This document shows, in pieces, positions 9,097-17,321 of a DNA stretch of 64,000 bases. The DNA lies in contig PNKY01000007.1 of assembly GCA_013822765.1 (NCBI GenBank), forward strand, positions 1 to 64,000, read 5' to 3'. The position numbers and the translations under genes are program-made. This stretch comes from Rhodospirillum sp. (GTDB lineage Bacteria > Pseudomonadota > Alphaproteobacteria > Dongiales > Dongiaceae). The notes under the pieces were generated by a model. That model did not search any database and had not been told where the DNA came from. It saw only the letters and a program-made list of their open reading frames with translations. The stretch's first letter is position 1. Each line of letters opens with the position of its first letter.

Positions 9097-9707
9097 CTGT
9101 CGCGTCCGCGGTAGCGCCGCACCTTCTCCAGCGTGCCGCAATCGTCCATCGCGCACCAGCGGCGCGACAGGTTCTTGCTGTCGTCGTGGAACAGCCACAG
9201 GCAATCGTGCGACGGGCAGCGCTTGACCCGGCGCAAATCGCCGGTCAGCAGCGCGCCGGCATCGCGCGCGATCGCGTGGCGGAAGCGGTCGATGACCTGG
9301 AGCGACGAATCCGCCACCGCGAATCCCGTCCCCTCCGGCACCAGCCGCTCGGCCGCGCGCGCCTCCGCCAGTTCTTCATTCAGGACGGCAAGGTCGCGAT
9401 CCCACGGCGCCCGCTGATCGGCCAGCGCGTGGAAGATGCCGATCAGGGCGCTGCGCAGGCGATGCAGCCGCGCCAGCGTTCTCGGCGCCGGCGTCTGCTC
9501 CAGCTTGGCGCCGGCGCGCCGGGCCCAGGCCAGGAACTCGTCCGGGTTCTCGATCCGGTCGCGCAGGGTCGGCCGGCGGGTCGGCGACAGGGAGTTGCAG
9601 AAGTCGAGCGACAGCCGGCCGGCGACGAACTCGTGCTTGGGCAGGACGGGCGTGGTCGCGGGGCTCATGTGTTCGCTGCGCTCACGGGTGTCACCAATAA
9701 AAATCAA
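9093..9707 (-). CDS. CGNR zinc-finger / ABATE-domain protein
   Basis: A 204-residue protein with the ABATE N-terminal domain (LSLDFCNSL near residue 32) and a C-terminal zinc finger: C-PSHDCLWLFHD, then RRWCAMDDCGT. The four cysteines of the finger are intact, but the motif that names the family reads CGT instead of CGN. Family members are regarded as stress-linked transcription regulators or RNA-binding proteins. It is divergent from a DMT transporter gene 59 bp away, so it may regulate that gene; this is inferred from position only. ATGs exist at 9707 and at residue 14 (9668), the latter starting MSPATTPVLPK, which is plausible. Confidence 0.78.
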   Translation of the reverse strand: MIFIGDTRERSEHMSPATTPVLPKHEFVAGRLSLDFCNSLSPTRRPTLRDRIENPDEFLAWARRAGAKLEQTPAPRTLARLHRLRSALIGIFHALADQRAPWDRDLAVLNEELAEARAAERLVPEGTGFAVADSSLQVIDRFRHAIARDAGALLTGDLRRVKRCPSHDCLWLFHDDSKNLSRRWCAMDDCGTLEKVRRYRGRDS

Positions 9708-9766
9708 TTGACTGGTTACCGCAGGAAAGACCAGATGTCACCTGTCATTTTCAGATAGGTGGTTAC

Positions 9767-10660
9767 ATGGCCGAGACTTTGGTGGCCGCCGGGCGGGTGC
9801 CTCCGGCCCAGCTCGACCGGGGCGCCCTGCGCACCGCCCTGGGCGGGGTCTTCATCTCCGGCCTGGGGCCGCTGCTGGTTCGGAACTCTCCGGTCGACGT
9901 CGCCGCGACGGCGTTCTGGCGGATCGTGATCGCCTTGCCGGCGGCGCTGTGGCTGGCGCGGCGGGCGGAGCCGCTGCCGCCGAGGGCGAAGGCGCTGGCC
10001 ATTCTCGCCGGGCTGCTGTTGGCGGCCGACCTAGTGCTGTGGAACCGCGCCATCGTCACCACCACCATCCTCGAGGCCACGCTGCTGGTGATGATCTATC
10101 CGTTGCTAGTTGCGCTCGGCGGGTTCCTGATCTGGCGCGAGCGCATCACCAGGTGGCTGGGCATCGGCGGCCTGCTTGCCTTCGCCGGCCTGGTGATCAT
10201 GACCCTGGGTCCGGTCAACGGGCAGTCGAGCGTCTCCGGCAACCTCTACGCGGTGGCGGCGGCGGTCTTCTATTCCGGTTGCATGCTGATCACCGGCCGA
10301 CTGTGCCGCGCCTATCCGACCATCGCCGTGACCGCCTGGTCGTTCGTCGGCGCGGCCCTGGGGTCGTTGCCGGCCGCACTGCTGGAAGACAGATTCCTGG
10401 CAGTCGACCTCTACGGCTGGGCCTACCTCGGGCTCTATGGCGTGTTGACCCTGGTCGGCTATCTGCTGATCAACCGCAGCCTCGGCAAGCTGCCGACCGC
10501 GCTGGTGGCGGTGCTGGGATACGGCCAGCCGGTGGTGGCGACGGCGCTCGCCATTCCATTGCTGGGCGAGGTGCCGGGGGTGGGTGATCTTGCCGGCGCG
10601 ATGGTGGTGGTCGCGGGGCTGGTGTTGGCGACCCGTCCGGCGAAGGCGACCGAGATCTAG
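9767..10660 (+). CDS. EamA/DMT family transporter
   Basis: A 297-residue inner-membrane protein with about ten hydrophobic segments arranged as two EamA repeats, the drug/metabolite transporter fold. The first repeat includes LARRAEPLPPRAKALAILAG followed by NRAIVTTTILEATLLVMIYP, and the second ends in PLLGEVPGVGDLAGAMVVV, both typical of RhaT/EamA exporters. The substrate (amino acid, drug or sugar derivative) cannot be told. It is divergent from the CGNR zinc-finger gene, a possible regulator. ATG at 9767 follows GGTGG-like sequence. Confidence 0.88.
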   Translation: MAETLVAAGRVPPAQLDRGALRTALGGVFISGLGPLLVRNSPVDVAATAFWRIVIALPAALWLARRAEPLPPRAKALAILAGLLLAADLVLWNRAIVTTTILEATLLVMIYPLLVALGGFLIWRERITRWLGIGGLLAFAGLVIMTLGPVNGQSSVSGNLYAVAAAVFYSGCMLITGRLCRAYPTIAVTAWSFVGAALGSLPAALLEDRFLAVDLYGWAYLGLYGVLTLVGYLLINRSLGKLPTALVAVLGYGQPVVATALAIPLLGEVPGVGDLAGAMVVVAGLVLATRPAKATEI

Positions 10661-10713
10661 CTCACAGCCGCTTGTCTTGCTTTTGAGCACTGCGCTGGCC
10701 TAGCTTCCCGCCC

Positions 10714-10761
10714 ATGAGCGAAGCGAGGGCAGGGTTGAGCGAAGCGAGGCGACGCGGGTGA
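10714..10761 (+). other. Possible 15-codon upstream ORF with a repeated SEAR motif
   Basis: An ATG at 10714 opens a 15-codon frame that encodes MSEARAG then LSEARRRG and stops at TGA 10759-10761, overlapping the GTG start of the RNA methyltransferase gene by four bases (GTGA). The methyltransferase itself begins MSEARA, so the same short segment occurs three times at 21-23 base steps. It may be a coupled leader ORF or simply a local triplication around the start codon. Confidence 0.3.
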
Positions 10762-11327
10762 GTGAAGCACGGGCCATGCGGGGCTATTTCGGGATCGGGG
10801 TCGAGGGCATCTCGAAGCCGATGAACCTGGGCGCGATCCTGCGCACCGCGCACGCCTTCCGCGCCAGCTTCGCGTTCGCGATCCAGCCGGCGGTCGACGT
10901 CAATGAGCTGCTGCAGTCCGACACCTCGATCGCGATCGAGAACATGCCGGTGCAGGTCCATGCCTCGCTCGAGCGCTTCACGCTGCCGATGGGCTGCCGG
11001 CTGATCGGGGTCGAGATCACCGACGACGCGATCGACCTGCCGAGCTTCAAGCATCCGCTGGCGGCGGCCTACGTGCTGGGCGCCGAGCAGGATTCGCTGT
11101 CCCCGGCGCTGACCGAGCGCTGCGACTACGTGGTCAAGATTCCGACCCGGTTCTGCGTCAACATGTCGGTGGCGGCGGCGATCGTGATGTACGACCGGAT
11201 GATCAGCCTCGGCCGGTTCGCCGAGCGGCCGGTCCGGGTCGGTGGGCCGGTGACGCCGCTTGCGCCGCACCGCCGTGGCTTGCCAAAATGGAAGCAGCGG
11301 CGCTTGAAAGACGCCGGCGAAGGATAA
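10758..11327 (+). CDS. SpoU/TrmH-family RNA methyltransferase
   Basis: A 189-residue SPOUT-class methyltransferase. The three knot motifs are present: NLGAILRTAHAF (motif 1, with the Asn and catalytic Arg), LGAEQDSLSP (motif 2, GxExxG-like) and IPTRFCVNMSVAAAIVMYD (motif 3, with Asn before Ser-Val). These enzymes 2'-O-methylate tRNA or rRNA; the target is not resolvable. It lacks the N-terminal substrate-binding domain of larger TrmH/RlmB proteins. The start is GTG at 10758; an ATG at 10776 is the alternative. A four-base overlap with a possible short upstream ORF is noted separately. Confidence 0.85.
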   Translation: MSEARAMRGYFGIGVEGISKPMNLGAILRTAHAFRASFAFAIQPAVDVNELLQSDTSIAIENMPVQVHASLERFTLPMGCRLIGVEITDDAIDLPSFKHPLAAAYVLGAEQDSLSPALTERCDYVVKIPTRFCVNMSVAAAIVMYDRMISLGRFAERPVRVGGPVTPLAPHRRGLPKWKQRRLKDAGEG

Positions 11328-11380
11328 CTAACATCTTCCGGAGACTGGATTTTTGTCGCCAGTCCTGGTACCAGCACCGG

Positions 11381-11905
11381 ATGACTTGGGACATGAGGGC
11401 AAGACTTTTTTCCTTGATCGTTGGGGCGGGCGCCTTGCTGGCTCCGGCGGCAGCGCAGGCCGATGACCTCGGAAATTTCGGGGCCTGGTATGCCTTTACG
11501 CAGGGTGAGGGCGCGGACAAGCTGTGCTACATGATCGCCGCACCGGTCCAGTCGCTGGCGGAGATTCCCAACCGCGGCGAGGTCGGCCTGATCGTGACGC
11601 ACCAGATGGGCGGCAAGGTGCGCGATCAGGTGAGCGTGGCGCTGGGCTTCGAGCCGCACAAGACGCGGTACACCAAGGCCAAGGTCGACAAGAGCAGCAA
11701 TGTGCTGCTGCGCCTGGTGGACGGCGACCGGGTGTGGATCCGGGAAGCGAGCGTCGACCGGCAGCTGGTCGCCCGGATGAAGAAAGGCGATCATCTGGTG
11801 GTGACGGGCATGAGCAGCGACGGCGTCGCCTCGCAGGATACGTTCCCGCTCGATGGATTCGCCAAGGGCTACGCCGCCATCAGCCTGGCTTGCGGCATAA
11901 AATAG
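11381..11905 (+). CDS. Invasion-associated locus B (IalB) family protein
   Basis: About 174 residues with a clear signal peptide (hydrophobic run ending APAAAQA before DDLG), so it is exported to the periplasm. The body matches the IalB family of alphaproteobacteria: FGAWYAFTQ near the start of the mature protein, a single pair of cysteines (CYMIAAP and the C-terminal SLACGIK) likely forming a disulfide, and the ISLACGI ending. Function is unknown; in Bartonella the family has been linked to erythrocyte invasion. Starts at 11381 or 11393 both give a sensible signal peptide. rlmN follows after 18 bases, probably cotranscribed. Confidence 0.8.
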   Translation: MTWDMRARLFSLIVGAGALLAPAAAQADDLGNFGAWYAFTQGEGADKLCYMIAAPVQSLAEIPNRGEVGLIVTHQMGGKVRDQVSVALGFEPHKTRYTKAKVDKSSNVLLRLVDGDRVWIREASVDRQLVARMKKGDHLVVTGMSSDGVASQDTFPLDGFAKGYAAISLACGIK

Positions 11906-11923
11906 GCCGCTGGAATTAGAGAG

Positions 11924-13069
11924 ATGAGCACCGAGAAGCATGCGGAGCAATTCGCTCCGCCCGAAGTGGACGAGACGGGGCGGCGCAACCTGGTCGGGTT
12001 GTCGCGCGAGGAGCTGACGGCGGCGATGGCGGAGATCGGGCAGCCGGCCTTCCGCGCGCGCCAGCTCTGGCATTGGATCTATCACCGCGGCGCTACCGAC
12101 TTCGCGGTCATGAGCAACCTGTCCAAGGAGTTCCGCGCGGCGCTCGCCGAGCAGTTCATTGTCGGGCGGCCGGTGGTCTCGGTCGACCGGCAGTCGATCG
12201 ACGGCACGCGCAAGTGGCTGCTCAAGTTCCGTGACGGCCAGGAAGTGGAATCGGTCCACATCCCGGAAGAGGACCGCGGCACGCTGTGCGTTTCTTCGCA
12301 GGTCGGCTGCACCCTCACCTGCAAGTTCTGCCACACCGGCACGCAGCGCCTGGTGCGCAACCTGTCCGCGCCGGAGATCGTGAGCCAGATCATGCTGGCG
12401 CGCGATCATCTCGGCGAATGGCCGAGCCCGAAGGACGGGCGCATGCTCTCCAACATCGTCATGATGGGCATGGGCGAGCCGCTCTATAATTACGACAACG
12501 TCGCCAAGGCGCTGAAGATCGTGATGGACCACGAAGGCATCGCGATCTCGCGCCGCCGCATCACCTTGTCGACCGCGGGCGTGGTGCCGATGATCGAGCG
12601 CTGTGGCGCGGAGCTCGGCGTCATGCTGGCGATCTCGCTGCACGCGGTGACCGACGAGCTGCGTGACCGCATCGTGCCGATCAACAAGAAATATCCGATC
12701 GCCGAGCTGCTGAAGGCCTGCCGCAGCTATCCGGGCCTCAACAACGCGCGGCGCATCACCTTCGAATACGTGATGCTGAAGGACGTGAACGACAGCCTTG
12801 CCGATGCGCGCGCGCTGGTGCGGCTGCTCAAGGGCATTCCGGCCAAGGTCAACCTGATCCCGTTCAATCCCTGGCCGAACGCGCCGTTCGAGCGTTCGAC
12901 ACCGGAGAAGATCGCGGCGTTCAGCGATGTCGTGTTCAACGCCGGCTATGCCAGCCCGGTGCGCACCCCACGCGGCGAGGACATCATGGCCGCATGCGGG
13001 CAGCTGAAGAGCGCGAGCGTGAAAGAGCGCCGCTCGGCCCGCGACGCGGCCCTGCGCGCGGTGGTCTGA
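11924..13069 (+). CDS. rlmN: 23S rRNA (adenine(2503)-C(2))-methyltransferase
   Basis: A 381-residue radical SAM enzyme that methylates C2 of A2503 in 23S rRNA and A37 in some tRNAs. The 4Fe-4S motif is [11 protein letters not shown] (CxxxCxxC). The SAM-binding [14 protein letters not shown] segment and the near-C-terminal catalytic cysteine region (a cysteine in MAACGQL) are present. The N-terminal [14 protein letters not shown] is the helical RNA-recognition domain. The ATG at 11924 follows GAGAG. It converges with the subtilase gene with a gap of one base. Confidence 0.97.
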   Translation: MSTEKHAEQFAPPEVDETGRRNLVGLSREELTAAMAEIGQPAFRARQLWHWIYHRGATDFAVMSNLSKEFRAALAEQFIVGRPVVSVDRQSIDGTRKWLLKFRDGQEVESVHIPEEDRGTLCVSSQVGCTLTCKFCHTGTQRLVRNLSAPEIVSQIMLARDHLGEWPSPKDGRMLSNIVMMGMGEPLYNYDNVAKALKIVMDHEGIAISRRRITLSTAGVVPMIERCGAELGVMLAISLHAVTDELRDRIVPINKKYPIAELLKACRSYPGLNNARRITFEYVMLKDVNDSLADARALVRLLKGIPAKVNLIPFNPWPNAPFERSTPEKIAAFSDVVFNAGYASPVRTPRGEDIMAACGQLKSASVKERRSARDAALRAVV

Positions 13070-13070
13070 G

Positions 13071-14159
13071 CTAGAACGCCTGTTCGCGCGCCAGCCGCGC
13101 CTCGAACTTCAGTTTCGATTTCGGCGGCAAGCCGACCTGCAACAGCGAATCTAGCCTGACGCCACCGCCTTGGCCGACCGGCTTCGCACCGGTATCGCCC
13201 TTCTTGGCCGGGCTGGCATTCGGCGACATGCCTTTGAAGTCTGGATACTGACCCAGATTGTCGCATGCCGTTTGCAGCAAGTAGCGGAACGCCTCCACGC
13301 GCTGCCACGGCTTGTCGTAGGCGAGCAGCTCCTGCCTCCGGTACGACAGCCACATCGCGGCGGCCGCGCTGACATGCGGAGTGGCGAAAGATGTGCCGTC
13401 GCCGAATCCCGGCGTGAAAACCACCTGGCCGGCATTGTCGCGCCCAGCGCCCATGCGCCAGCCCGGCTTGGCGGGTCCCCAGATGTCGACCCACGCGCGC
13501 ATGCGGCCCTTGGCGCCGTACTCCTGGTAGATCTTGATGTCGTCGGGATACTCTTTCAGCCGGTAGCCGCCGACGCAGATCGCGCGGAAGAACTTGCCGG
13601 GATAGCACGGGCTGTCGATGAATTGCCCGCCGGCGCCGACCACGATGACGCCGCGGTCATAGGCGAAATCGATCGCATCGCCCAGCACGTTGTGCCACAG
13701 GCTGTTCACCAGCGGATAGCCGAGGCTGATGGTGATGACCTCGCACAGGTTGACCTCAATCGCATGGCGGATCGCGCGCGCGACGTTGTTGAGCTCTTCC
13801 TTCGAACCCAAGATGACGTCGTCGCACACGCGGTAGGGCACGACCGGGACGCCCGGCGCCACGCCTTTGAAGTCGGCCGCCGACCCGGTGAGGATGCTGA
13901 GTGTGCGCGTGCCATGGCCGCCGAAGCTGGCCGATTTCAGCGGATCAATCGCCGGCTGGCCCGGCTCCATGAAATTGACGCCGCGGTCGATCATCACCCA
14001 GTCGCCGAAGATCTGGTGCCGCTGCACCCCGGTGTCGATGTGGCCGACATTGATGTCGCCCCACAGATCGGCGCCGAATTTCGCGCGCAGCAATCCTTCG
14101 GCTACCCGCGCGCCGGTGCGCTCCAACGACCAGTCTTTCGGCGGATCTGTGACAGGCAT
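13071..14159 (-). CDS. Subtilase (S8) family serine protease, cytoplasmic form
   Basis: A 362-residue S8 protease. The catalytic triad is visible as Asp42 in HIDTG, His82 in GGHGTRT and Ser257 in GDGTSFATPHV. The segment that normally carries the oxyanion-hole asparagine (AAGN in subtilisin) reads VVGAGGQF, so the asparagine appears to be replaced. There is no signal peptide or propeptide: the protein starts MPVTDPPKDW only 41 residues before the catalytic Asp, implying a cytoplasmic enzyme. Substrate and partner are unknown. The gene stands alone between rlmN (convergent) and a divergent TPR gene. Activity should not be assumed given the oxyanion change. Confidence 0.85.
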   Translation of the reverse strand: MPVTDPPKDWSLERTGARVAEGLLRAKFGADLWGDINVGHIDTGVQRHQIFGDWVMIDRGVNFMEPGQPAIDPLKSASFGGHGTRTLSILTGSAADFKGVAPGVPVVPYRVCDDVILGSKEELNNVARAIRHAIEVNLCEVITISLGYPLVNSLWHNVLGDAIDFAYDRGVIVVGAGGQFIDSPCYPGKFFRAICVGGYRLKEYPDDIKIYQEYGAKGRMRAWVDIWGPAKPGWRMGAGRDNAGQVVFTPGFGDGTSFATPHVSAAAAMWLSYRRQELLAYDKPWQRVEAFRYLLQTACDNLGQYPDFKGMSPNASPAKKGDTGAKPVGQGGGVRLDSLLQVGLPPKSKLKFEARLAREQAF

Positions 14160-14298
14160 TACAGTATCTCCCCCATAAAGAGCGTTTCTTCATAAGTATA
14201 CAACCAATTCCAACAAAGCACGATGGATTCCGTCGGAGATTGACAGCATGCGCTGGTCCGACCACAAGCATGTGTCACTGATGAAAGTATGAGGACTC

Positions 14299-15351
14299 AT
14301 GGAGAACCGTGCGATCCGCCTCGCCACACTTCTCTGCCTGTGCGTGACGATCGCGCCCGCGTTGGCCCAGACCGACGATGGCGAGGTCAAGCAGATGCGC
14401 GAGGCCTGCGCCAAGTCGGACGTACCGCAGGCCCAGATCGACGCCTGCACCAAGCTGATCGACACGCGCCTCCTGCAAGGCCGCGAGCTGGCGCAGGCGC
14501 TTTATCAGCGCGGCGCCGGGTACGCCGCGAAGGGCGAATACCAGCAAGCGGTGCGCGACTACACCCAGGCGCTGAAGTTCGCGCCGGACTCCAGCGACGC
14601 GCTCTACAACCGCGGCGGCGCCTACAGCAAGCTCGGCCGCTGGGACGACGCATTGGCCGATTTCGATGCGCTGCTCAAGATCGTGCCGAACGATCCCAAC
14701 ACCTATTACGCCCGCGCCTGGGTCCACGCCCAGCTTGGCAAAGACAAGGCGGCGATCGCCGACCTCGACCAGGTGCTAAGGATCGCGCCGAACGATCAGG
14801 AAGCGCTGCTCGATCGCGGTGGGATGAACATCCGGGCCGGCCGCTACGACGATGCGATCCGCGATTTCGGCGCGCTGCTGAAGCTGGACCCGAAGGCCGC
14901 CGCCGCAGCCTACAACCGCGGCCGGGCCTACTACGCGAAAGAGGACTTCAAGAACGCGGCCGAGGATTTCGCGCTGACGCTGGAGCTGCGCCCCGATAAT
15001 CCCTATGCGGCGCTGCGCCTCTATCTCGCGCAATCGCATCTGGGCAAGGGCGACGAAGCCGTTCTGAAGAAAGGCATCGACAAGCTCGATCCCACCATCT
15101 GGCCGCGGCCGCTGCTGGAGTTGTTCGCCGGCACCGGCAAGGACCCGGAGCTGATCGCCGGCATCAACGAATTGCCGGCCAAGCTGCGCAACGACGTGCT
15201 GTGCGAGGCGCAGTACTATCTCGGCGAGCGCGCGCTACTGAACGGCGATGAGAAGGCGGCGCGCGACTACTTTGCCGCCGCCGCCGCGACCGGCGCCAGC
15301 TCCACGATCGAGCACATCGACGCGAAGGCGGCGTTGGCAAGGGTGAAGTAG
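14299..15351 (+). CDS. Exported tetratricopeptide-repeat protein
   Basis: A 350-residue protein with a signal peptide (hydrophobic run ending APALAQ at about residue 24), then about four to five TPR units between residues 65 and 240. Repeats are visible as ALYQRGAGYAAKGEYQQAV, ALYNRGGAYSKLGRWDDAL, TYYARAWVHAQLGKDKAAI and AYNRGRAYYAKEDFKNAAE. The remaining C-terminal 110 residues are helical and contain a further TPR-like unit. Such periplasmic TPR proteins serve as scaffolds; no partner is indicated by the neighbours. ATG at 14299 follows GAGG. A family A inverted repeat lies just downstream and may mark the transcript end. Confidence 0.85.
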   Translation: MENRAIRLATLLCLCVTIAPALAQTDDGEVKQMREACAKSDVPQAQIDACTKLIDTRLLQGRELAQALYQRGAGYAAKGEYQQAVRDYTQALKFAPDSSDALYNRGGAYSKLGRWDDALADFDALLKIVPNDPNTYYARAWVHAQLGKDKAAIADLDQVLRIAPNDQEALLDRGGMNIRAGRYDDAIRDFGALLKLDPKAAAAAYNRGRAYYAKEDFKNAAEDFALTLELRPDNPYAALRLYLAQSHLGKGDEAVLKKGIDKLDPTIWPRPLLELFAGTGKDPELIAGINELPAKLRNDVLCEAQYYLGERALLNGDEKAARDYFAAAAATGASSTIEHIDAKAALARVK

Positions 15352-15376
15352 GAGCTCAGGTGGCTCCCCAGCTCTG

Positions 15377-15513
15377 CCGTCATCCCGGCCTTGAGCCGGG
15401 ATCCATCCATCAACCGCTCGTGCGACGGAGGAGTGGATCCCGGATCACGCCGTGGAGCCTGTCCTTGGGCCGCGCAAAAGCGCGGACCCGAGGGTGGCTG
15501 TCCGGGGTGACGG
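15377..15513. repeat. Paired inverted repeat, family A copy 2
   Basis: The first arm begins CCGTCATCCCGGC and ends GCCGGGATCCA (15377-15405), itself a hairpin. The second arm begins TGGATCCCGG at about 15434 and ends GGGTGACGG at 15513, with a longer internal stem-rich insert. The outer ends have the same polarity as in the copies at 5151 and 46789. It sits between two convergent genes (TPR and GNAT), so it may also act as a bidirectional transcript end. Confidence 0.7.
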
Positions 15514-15552
15514 CGAGGGGAGCGGTCGAAGCGAGCGTACAAAATACGGCGG

Positions 15553-16131
15553 CTATCGTCGCTTCTTCACCCACACACGCTCATTCTCCGCACTCGGCTT
15601 AAATCCCGCCTTTGCGAACAGCGCACGGGTGCCGGTCCAGGCGAACGGGGCGACGAGGTTCTGTCCCGGCTTCTGCGGCGTGGGATAGGCCTCGAGCACG
15701 CGGGCGCCGCGATCGAACGCGGTCTTGGCGGCCGTCTTCAGCAACGCGCCGGCGATGCCGCGCTTGCGCCAGCCGGCCGTGATGAAAAAGCAATTGACGC
15801 TCCAGGTCTGCGGCGTCGGCTTGTAAGCCAGCACGCGCGAGCGTTTGAGGCGCGGAAAATCCTCGCGCGGACCGAAGTTGCACCAGCCGACCGGCTTGTC
15901 CTCGGCGAAGGCGAGGGCGCCCTGCACCTGGCCCTGTTTCAGCAGCTTCAGGAAGGCGCGGCGGTTGGGCTCGCCCCAGCAGGCCTGCCAGCTCTTGCCG
16001 CCTTTTTCGACGCGCCAGTGCATGCACCAGCAACCGCGGCAGATGCTGTTCGCGCCGAACAGATCGGTGATCGCGGCGGCATCGTCCGGTGTCACCGGGC
16101 GGCACGCGATCGGCGCAGCGCGCTCGCTCAT
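15553..16131 (-). CDS. GNAT family N-acetyltransferase
   Basis: A 192-residue acetyltransferase. The acetyl-CoA-binding loop is ITAGWRKRGIAGALL (R-x-x-G-x-A form) in the C-terminal half, preceded by WSVNCFFI as strand beta-4. The N-terminal NSICRGCWCMHWR segment with several cysteines is typical of a GNAT subgroup often annotated near drug-resistance families; its function is unknown. The frame is open far upstream, but the ATG at 16131 overlaps the stop of the upstream patatin gene by four bases (ATGA), giving an operon and fixing the start. Confidence 0.82.
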   Translation of the reverse strand: MSERAAPIACRPVTPDDAAAITDLFGANSICRGCWCMHWRVEKGGKSWQACWGEPNRRAFLKLLKQGQVQGALAFAEDKPVGWCNFGPREDFPRLKRSRVLAYKPTPQTWSVNCFFITAGWRKRGIAGALLKTAAKTAFDRGARVLEAYPTPQKPGQNLVAPFAWTGTRALFAKAGFKPSAENERVWVKKRR

Positions 16132-17312
16132 TCGGCCGCGTCCGGCTCGCCCGCCTGAGCGGCGTCCCGTTTTGCGCGGTGCACGTCGTGCGTGACGACG
16201 CCAAGGCCGCGCGGACGCTCCAGCCATTCCGGGTGCTTCAGCGTGCGGCGGATGTCCGCGAGCCCGGCCTCCCAATGCTCGCGCATGGTGGGCAGGCTGA
16301 ATTCGTAGTCCTTGTGCTGCGCTTCGTACTGCTTGTCGCGGTAGATGAGGTGGAGCACGTTGTAGACCTTGGAGCAGGAGAGATCGCGTAGGCTCGCAAT
16401 CTCCGGATCGACCGCGGCTTCCGGCGGCAGGCAGTCGAGCGCGCGCTTGAGGGCGCGGCGCAGGCGCTGCAACTCGGTCGCGGCGTCGGTCGCCATGCGG
16501 GTGCGGCTGGAAAAGCGGATGTCCTTCTCGCGCTCCGCGACGTCGAGGATGTTGTTGGGCCTGGGACCGTCGGAGCTCCACAGGTCGACCTGGAAGACGA
16601 TGGTGTCGCGGCGCGGGGTGTGGCCCAGCACTTCGGTCAGCGGCGTGTTGGAGACGAGGCCGCCGTCCCAGTAATATCGCCCCTCGATCTCCACTGCCGG
16701 AAAGCCCGGCGGCAGCGCGCCGGACGCCATGATGTGCTCCGGCACGATCTTGGTCGAGGCATTGTCGAAATAGGCGAAGTTGCCGGTCTCGATGTCGACC
16801 GCGCCGACCGACAGCCGTGTCTCGCGCGCGTTGATGCGGTCGAAGTCGACCAGACGCTCCAGCGTCTCCTTGAGCGGCCGGGTGTCGTAGAAGCTGGTCG
16901 CGGCGATCCCGCCGAACGGCCACAGGAACGGCGGCACCACCCGCGGCGTGAAGAAACCGTCCTGTCCGCCGAGCAGGGCGCGTCCGGCGGCAAACGCGCT
17001 CAAGGCCGCGCGCCCCGGGCCGTCACCGGCCAAGGCGGTGATCTGTGCCTCGACCGAGGCGTCCGGGAAGAATGCCGAACGGCAGATGGTCTCCCAGAAT
17101 TCGTTGAGACGCGGCATCCTTTGTTCCGGCGCGTTGCCGGCCAGGATCGCGGCATTGACCGCGCCGATGGAGATGCCGGCGAACCAGTTGGGCTGGATTC
17201 CGGCCTCGTGCAGGCCCTCGTAAACGCCCGCCTGGTAGGAGCCGAGTGCGCCGCCGCCCTGCAGCACGAGGGCCACGGTCTCGTACGGCGGCAATTCGAT
17301 CTTCCGGGTCAT
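16128..17312 (-). CDS. Patatin-like phospholipase
   Basis: A 394-residue PNPLA-family lipid acyl hydrolase. The oxyanion loop is LQGGGALGSYQAGV (residues 17-30), the nucleophile Ser48 lies in GISIG, and the dyad Asp216 in WDGG. The C-terminal part (about 280-390) matches the extra domain often following bacterial patatins (DUF3734). It probably releases fatty acids from phospholipids or acyl lipids. No signal peptide is present. It is the first gene of a two-gene unit with the GNAT protein. Confidence 0.9.
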   Translation of the reverse strand: MTRKIELPPYETVALVLQGGGALGSYQAGVYEGLHEAGIQPNWFAGISIGAVNAAILAGNAPEQRMPRLNEFWETICRSAFFPDASVEAQITALAGDGPGRAALSAFAAGRALLGGQDGFFTPRVVPPFLWPFGGIAATSFYDTRPLKETLERLVDFDRINARETRLSVGAVDIETGNFAYFDNASTKIVPEHIMASGALPPGFPAVEIEGRYYWDGGLVSNTPLTEVLGHTPRRDTIVFQVDLWSSDGPRPNNILDVAEREKDIRFSSRTRMATDAATELQRLRRALKRALDCLPPEAAVDPEIASLRDLSCSKVYNVLHLIYRDKQYEAQHKDYEFSLPTMREHWEAGLADIRRTLKHPEWLERPRGLGVVTHDVHRAKRDAAQAGEPDAAE

Positions 17313-17321
17313 GGCCGGATT

